NCBI GenBank assembly: GCA_003488145.1
Contig: DNMQ01000205.1
Span: 1 to 10,435, forward strand
Direction: 5' to 3'
DNA length: 10,435 nucleotides
From: Pseudomonas sp.
GTDB taxonomy: Bacteria > Pseudomonadota > Gammaproteobacteria > Pseudomonadales > Pseudomonadaceae
The position numbers and the translations under genes were made by a program. Of the stretch, positions 9,742 through 10,435 are shown piece after piece (positions within the stretch are counted from its first letter, which is position 1; each line of letters opens with the position of its first letter). The notes beneath the pieces were generated by a model. That model made no database searches. It saw only the letters and a list, made by a program, of their open reading frames with translations, and was not told the DNA's origin.

Positions 9742-10435
9742 AACGCTGGAGCTTTTCCAACCTGATCCTGGTGCTCGGGCTGCTGTTCATCTACCTGCCG
9801 ATGGTGATCCTGGTCATCTACTCGTTTAATGCCTCGCGGCTGGTGACGGTGTGGGGTGGCTGGTCGCTGAAATGGTACGCCGGCCTGCTCGACAACTCCC
9901 AGTTGATGGGCGCGGTAATGCGCTCGCTGGAAGTCGCGGCCTATACCGCGATTGCCGCGGTGGCTCTGGGCACGATGGCGGCTTTCGTCCTCACCCGTAT
10001 CCCGGTGTTCCGCGGCCGTACGCTGTTCGGTGGCCTGGTCACCGCGCCGCTGGTGATGCCGGAAGTGATCACCGGTCTATCCCTGCTGCTGCTGTTCGTC
10101 GCCATGGCGCAACTGATCGGCTGGCCGGCGCAACGCGGGCTGGTGACCATCTGGATCGCCCACACCACGTTCTGCTCGGCCTACGTCGCGGTAGTGGTGA
10201 TGGCGCGCCTGCGCGAGCTGGACCAGTCCATCGAGGAAGCGGCGATGGACCTCGGAGCGCGGCCATGGAAGGTGTTCTTCCTGATCACCATGCCGATGAT
10301 TGCGCCCTCGCTGGCGGCCGGCGGTATGCTCTCCTTTGCCCTCTCGCTGGACGATCTGGTACTGGCCAGCTTCGTCTCCGGGCCGGGCTCGACCACCTTG
10401 CCGATGGAGATCTTTTCCGCCGTGCGCCTGGGCGT
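9738..10435 (+). CDS. spuH: Polyamine ABC transporter permease SpuH (PotI type), cut by window end
   Basis: The second inner-membrane permease of the importer, pairing with SpuG. ATG 9738 overlaps the spuG stop by four bases and has TGGAGG seven bases upstream. The frame is open for 232 codons to the right edge; the family is about 280-290 residues, so roughly 50 C-terminal residues are missing. Membrane segments are visible near 9-30, 62-87, 97-122, 135-157 and 188-208, and the last one should lie beyond the edge. The EAA loop EEAAMDLGARPWKVFFLITM (166-185) contains the conserved Gly173. SLDDLVLASF (203-212) is the motif found in PotC/PotI permeases. It is the last known gene of the spu operon in P. 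aeruginosa; what follows here is not visible. Confidence 0.95.
   Translation, partial: MKRWSFSNLILVLGLLFIYLPMVILVIYSFNASRLVTVWGGWSLKWYAGLLDNSQLMGAVMRSLEVAAYTAIAAVALGTMAAFVLTRIPVFRGRTLFGGLVTAPLVMPEVITGLSLLLLFVAMAQLIGWPAQRGLVTIWIAHTTFCSAYVAVVVMARLRELDQSIEEAAMDLGARPWKVFFLITMPMIAPSLAAGGMLSFALSLDDLVLASFVSGPGSTTLPMEIFSAVRLG

Overview
The window is GC-rich bacterial DNA that carries almost all of a polyamine (putrescine/spermidine) uptake and catabolism locus of the Pseudomonas spu type. Protein sequences, gene order and spacing all match the spuI / spuABCDEFGH arrangement known from Pseudomonas aeruginosa. The host is almost certainly a Pseudomonadaceae member. A GTAGGGTGGAT-type hairpin between spuB and spuC hints at the stutzeri/mendocina side of the group, but that is a guess from memory, not a measurement.

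Layout: a divergent glutamine-synthetase-like gene (spuI, minus strand, its last ~90 codons beyond the left edge) and a 240-base divergent promoter region (1104-1343) lie on the left. A plus-strand series then runs to the right edge: spuA (gamma-glutamyl hydrolase), spuB (second glutamine-synthetase-like ligase), spuC (putrescine aminotransferase), spuD and spuE (tandem periplasmic polyamine-binding proteins), spuF (ABC ATPase), spuG and spuH (permeases; spuH is cut by the right edge). No mobile element, CRISPR, tRNA or rRNA is visible.

How they work together: SpuD (putrescine-type pocket) and SpuE (spermidine-type pocket) capture polyamines in the periplasm and deliver them to SpuF/SpuG/SpuH in the inner membrane. 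Inside the cell the amines are either gamma-glutamylated by SpuI/SpuB, oxidised by enzymes encoded elsewhere and released by SpuA, or transaminated directly by SpuC. The products feed into GABA and succinate.

The enzymology is well known, and I do not see an undescribed system in the coding part. The noncoding part deserves a second look. TGAACA motifs resembling the E. coli PuuR operator sit at both divergent promoters. Each binding-protein gene is followed within about 15 bases by a strong hairpin without a T-run, while spuF-spuG-spuH are joined by 4-base ATGA overlaps. This fits a post-transcriptional expression gradient favouring the binding proteins. A perfect TGATGCA/TGCATCA dyad lies upstream of spuE.
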